This document shows, piece by piece, positions 61,458 to 64,000 of a stretch of 64,000 nt of DNA. This DNA is from Paraflavitalea sp. CAU 1676 (GTDB lineage Bacteria; Bacteroidota; Bacteroidia; Chitinophagales; Chitinophagaceae): NCBI RefSeq assembly GCF_029223285.1, contig NZ_JARHUJ010000007.1, forward strand, positions 186,001 through 250,000. The letters run 5' to 3'. The stretch's first letter is position 1. Every line of letters starts with the position of its first letter. The translations under genes were made by a program, and so were the position numbers. The notes beneath the pieces were generated by a model. That model worked only from the letters and a program-made list of their open reading frames with translations. It was not told where the DNA came from and made no database searches.

Positions 61458-61919
61458 ATGCAACCACTCGATGAACAGGACAAACAGCTGTTAAAACTCC
61501 TGCAGCAGAACAACCAGCTAACCACCAGCCAGTTGGCGGAAAAGGTCAACCTCAGCCAAAGTGCCGTACAGCGCCGCGTAGCGCGGCTGCGGAAAGAGAA
61601 GATCATAGAAGCGGATGTATCGATCATCTCCCCCGCCGCTGCCGGCATCGGCATCACCTGTGTAGTGGATATCATATTACATGAAGGCGGATCAAGATCC
61701 ATTGATCAGTTCAAACACAGCATGCAGAAGGCCGAAGAAGTTGCCCAATGTTATTATGTGACCGGCACCTACGATTTCGTGCTCATCGTCAACACACGCG
61801 ACATGCAGCATTTCGAACAGTTTTCGAAGAAACAACTGATGGACAACCCCAACGTAAAACACTTCTACACCCATGTGGTCATGGACCGGGTAAAAGCAGG
61901 ATTCCACATCGCGTTATAG
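61458..61919 (+). CDS. Lrp/AsnC-family transcriptional regulator
   Basis: A 153-residue Lrp-type regulator: N-terminal HTH (DEQDKQLLKLLQQNNQLTTS, LAEKVNLSQSAVQRRVARLR) and C-terminal RAM/AsnC domain (ECYYVTGTYDF-like segment here QCYYVTGTYDFVLIVNTRDM). These sense amino acids. Its start is 110 bases from the divergent aminotransferase start, so regulation of that gene is the natural inference. Its end overlaps the convergent efflux gene by six bases. Confidence 0.92.
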   Translation: MQPLDEQDKQLLKLLQQNNQLTTSQLAEKVNLSQSAVQRRVARLRKEKIIEADVSIISPAAAGIGITCVVDIILHEGGSRSIDQFKHSMQKAEEVAQCYYVTGTYDFVLIVNTRDMQHFEQFSKKQLMDNPNVKHFYTHVVMDRVKAGFHIAL

Positions 61920-63389
61920 CGACTGCCAACCCCCTCCCAGCGAACGGTACAATTGCACCTGCGCCACATATATATCCCTTTGCTGACGGGCCAGCTGCAA
62001 TTCAGCCTCCAGCACGTTCTTCTGTGCCGTGATCACTTCCAGGTAATTCGCATACCCCGATAGGTACAGGTCCCGTGCCGTAACCACCGCCTCTCGTAAC
62101 TGCGTCACTTCCTGATCTTTCATCTGCCACGAGGCACGCGTATTTTGCACCGCACTCAGGTTCGTCACCACTTCGCTATAAGCATCCAGTAAGGTTTGCT
62201 GGTATTGGAACACTGCTTCCCGGTTAGCCGCATTCGCGATGGTATATTGCACACGCAGTTCGCCCTGGCGGAAGAAAGGCGCCGTAATGCCGCCCAGCAC
62301 ACCATACGTAGCAGAGCCACCCTTGAACAAAAGCCCCGGCGTAAAGGCATTGAGCCCCGCATATGGACTGATCACCAGCGAAGGCAGAAAGGCTTTCCGC
62401 GCCGCCACCACGTTCTCCTGCGCCGCCTGCAGTTGAAATTCATACTGGCGTATATCCGGACGGTTCGACAGTAAGGCAGCCGGCACGCCGGCCGCTATCG
62501 TGGCACCAAGCCCCTTCATCGCACGGGCCGTATCGCGCACGATGTGCTGTGGATAGTTACCTGCCAATGCATTCAGCTCATTCTCTACACTCACTCTTTC
62601 CTGGCGGATGTTGAATTCAATAGATTTTGTATTGAGCAGTTGTGCGTTGAACTGCTGTACCGCCAGTTCAGTAGCGCGCCCTCCCTCTTTCTGCACCTTC
62701 ACGATCTCCAGCGCTTCTTCCTGTAGCTTCACGTTACGTTGCACGATCACCAGTTCCTGATCGAGCGCCAGCAAGTGATAGTATCCCTGCGCCAGCTTCG
62801 ACACCAGGTTGGTTACCACAAACTGCCGCGCCTCGCGGGTAGACAGCACTTCCGCCTGCGCCGCTTTCTTCAAATGCTTCAGCTTACCCCACACGTCGAT
62901 CTCCCAATTGCTGCGCAGACCGATGAACACATCTGTGGTGGGGCCCACCGGTATCCGTTGATCCTTATTGATATTGGGCGAAAGATTGGTATCGAAATTA
63001 CCCACGCCATTCAACGTGTAGTCGCCATAACGGTCGGCACTACCGCTTACCACACCATCCAGCGAAGGCAACAGGGCGCCGCGCCGGGCCACCAGCCTCG
63101 CCTCTGCCACGATCACCCGTTGCAGGGCGATCTGCAGATCCGTATTACGCTTCATAGCCGAATCGATGAAAGTCACGAGGTGTACGTCGGGAAAGAAACG
63201 CCGGAATTCCAGTACAACAGCATCGGCTCCAACGCCCTGCTGTACGGAATCCTGCCGGCTGTACTGCTCAGGCAGCGCCCTGATGGCTGAAACAGGTTGC
63301 GGCGCCATCACCTTACAACCGGCAGGCAGTACACCCATGACAAGAACAAATAAGTATAAATAATTACGATGCTTTATCAAAAGGTTCAT
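61914..63389 (-). CDS. NodT-family outer-membrane efflux lipoprotein
   Basis: A 491-residue TolC/NodT-type protein. The N-terminus is a lipoprotein signal (LVMGVLPAGC, Cys about 25) and two OEP repeats follow (FIDSAMKRNTDLQIALQRVI, LRSNWEIDVWGKLKHLKKAA; LSNRPDIRQYEFQLQAAQEN, AYSEVVTNLSAVQNTRASW). It would be the outer-membrane channel for the RND pump encoded upstream, which ends 78 bases before its start; same direction, so one operon. Confidence 0.92.
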   Translation of the reverse strand: MNLLIKHRNYLYLFVLVMGVLPAGCKVMAPQPVSAIRALPEQYSRQDSVQQGVGADAVVLEFRRFFPDVHLVTFIDSAMKRNTDLQIALQRVIVAEARLVARRGALLPSLDGVVSGSADRYGDYTLNGVGNFDTNLSPNINKDQRIPVGPTTDVFIGLRSNWEIDVWGKLKHLKKAAQAEVLSTREARQFVVTNLVSKLAQGYYHLLALDQELVIVQRNVKLQEEALEIVKVQKEGGRATELAVQQFNAQLLNTKSIEFNIRQERVSVENELNALAGNYPQHIVRDTARAMKGLGATIAAGVPAALLSNRPDIRQYEFQLQAAQENVVAARKAFLPSLVISPYAGLNAFTPGLLFKGGSATYGVLGGITAPFFRQGELRVQYTIANAANREAVFQYQQTLLDAYSEVVTNLSAVQNTRASWQMKDQEVTQLREAVVTARDLYLSGYANYLEVITAQKNVLEAELQLARQQRDIYVAQVQLYRSLGGGWQSL

Positions 63390-63428
63390 TGGTTCTCTGT
63401 TTGAAATTTGAAATCACCGGCTTCAATG

Positions 63429-63547
63429 GCTCGTAGCCTCGATGCCTTGTTGCCTCGATGCCTCCCGTCACCCATGTACTTCGTCCGGCACCAGCCCCTC
63501 CACAGGTCCTGTATTCCTCGTTGCCTTGTTGCCTCGATCACTCGGTG
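63429..63547. repeat. Two clusters of 8-bp tandem repeats at the 3' end of the RND gene
   Basis: Plus-strand units CCTCGATG, CCTTGTTG, CCTCGATG at 63437-63460 with degenerate units on both sides, and CCTCGTTG, CCTTGTTG, CCTCGATC at 63516-63539. The first cluster lies after the stop codon of the RND gene, the second within its last codons. Confidence 0.7.
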
Positions 63548-64000
63548 CCTTCTTCGATGCAAACAACACATACAAGCCCGGCACCAGGAACACGCCGAGT
63601 ATCGTACCCGTCAACATGCCCCCTGCCGCTGCCGTACCAATCGAGCGATTACCCATGGCACCCGCGCCCGATGCTACACACAAGGGTATCAAACCCGCAA
63701 TAAAGGCAAAGGAGGTCATGAGAATAGGCCGCAATCGCGACACCGCACCTTCCCGTGCCGCCTGCAGCACAGTAAGCCCCTCCTTTTGTCGCTGCACGGC
63801 AAACTCCACCACCAGGATGGCGTTTTTACCCAGCAAGCCAATGAGCATCACCAGCGCCACCTGCGCATAGATATTGTTCTCCAGCCCCGCCACCAGCAGC
63901 AACGCAAAGGCGCCTGCAATACCAGCCGGCAATGAAAGGATCACCACCAAGGGCAACAGGAAGCTCTCATACTGAGCCGCCAGCAGTAAATACACGAACA
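63468..64000 (-). CDS. C-terminal part of RND efflux permease (HAE1/AcrB family)
   Basis: About 177 residues of the C-terminus of an RND transporter; the 5' part is beyond the right edge. YLLLAAQYESFLLPLVVILS, MLIGLLGKNAILVVEFA and LRPILMTSFAFIAGLIPL are the hallmark segments of the final transmembrane domain of HAE1 pumps, followed by GAGAMGNRSIG and the last helix. It exports hydrophobic compounds by proton antiport with a periplasmic adaptor (expected upstream, outside the window) and the NodT protein encoded next. The tail is atypical, being encoded by the 8-bp repeats. Confidence 0.92.
   Translation of the reverse strand, partial: FVYLLLAAQYESFLLPLVVILSLPAGIAGAFALLLVAGLENNIYAQVALVMLIGLLGKNAILVVEFAVQRQKEGLTVLQAAREGAVSRLRPILMTSFAFIAGLIPLCVASGAGAMGNRSIGTAAAGGMLTGTILGVFLVPGLYVLFASKKAPSDRGNKATRNTGPVEGLVPDEVHG

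Noticed and set aside
1-64000. CRISPR array or rRNA operon
   Set aside because: No series of regularly spaced direct repeats with variable spacers and no rRNA-like sequence was seen; the only regular repeats are the short ones listed.

Overview
The window comes from a Bacteroidota genome, most likely a member of the Chitinophagaceae (Chitinophaga/Niastella-like). The basis is the Bacteroides-type tra genes (DUF4134, DUF4133, TraG, TraJ, TraK, TraM, TraN), an RteC protein, an IntDOT-like tyrosine recombinase, a SusC/SusD locus with an ECF sigma/FecR pair, and many short Bacteroidota lipoproteins. The genus is inference; no rRNA gene is present.

Region 1 (1 to about 35.3 kb) reads as one arm of an integrative and conjugative element. 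From 0.5 to 11.5 kb there is a compact, co-directional conjugation operon in the order traE-traF-traG-(three TraI-like paralogues plus one cytosolic protein)-traJ-traK-traL-traM-traN-unknown. It ends at a strong terminator, followed by a 220-bp GC-rich imperfect palindrome. From 11.8 to 20.8 kb a second co-directional cassette holds four unknown genes, a large ParB-like protein with a cysteine cluster, a MoxR-type AAA+ ATPase, a DUF2201/VWA protein whose HExxH motif reads HLVLH, a DUF3150-like protein, a probable ADP-ribosyltransferase and a primase-polymerase. This is the least understood part of the window and the best candidate for an undescribed system. From 21 to 33.5 kb lie small regulators, a HEPN protein, a RadC-like protein without its metal-binding histidines, a truncated sigma-like protein, RteC, a Crp-like regulator, three secreted or membrane cargo proteins, exonuclease VII genes (xseA is frameshifted near its 5' end), a GIY-YIG protein and a YhcG/DUF1016 PDDEXK nuclease. 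The integrase (33.6 to 35.1 kb), a set of 12-bp direct repeats and tRNA-Arg(ACG) (35338-35411, minus) mark the probable right-hand junction. The relaxase, coupling protein and other end of the element are outside the window.

Region 2 (35.4 to 64 kb) looks like host chromosome and is visibly more GC-rich. An ECF sigma gene is separated from its presumed FecR partner by an unknown gene and three tandem, near-identical 742-residue TPR/HisKA_2 sensor kinases, each with its own copy of the same leader. FecR is followed by SusC, SusD, a DUF4843 lipoprotein, a PKD-like lipoprotein and a TlpA-family thioredoxin, probably one outer-membrane uptake operon. Beyond a terminator come ordinary single genes: a DUF3592-like protein, a UvrD/FBH1-type helicase with a C-terminal HTH, a PHP phosphodiesterase, a PQQ-type sugar dehydrogenase, a class V aminotransferase divergent from an Lrp/AsnC regulator, and the end of an RND efflux operon that runs off the right edge.
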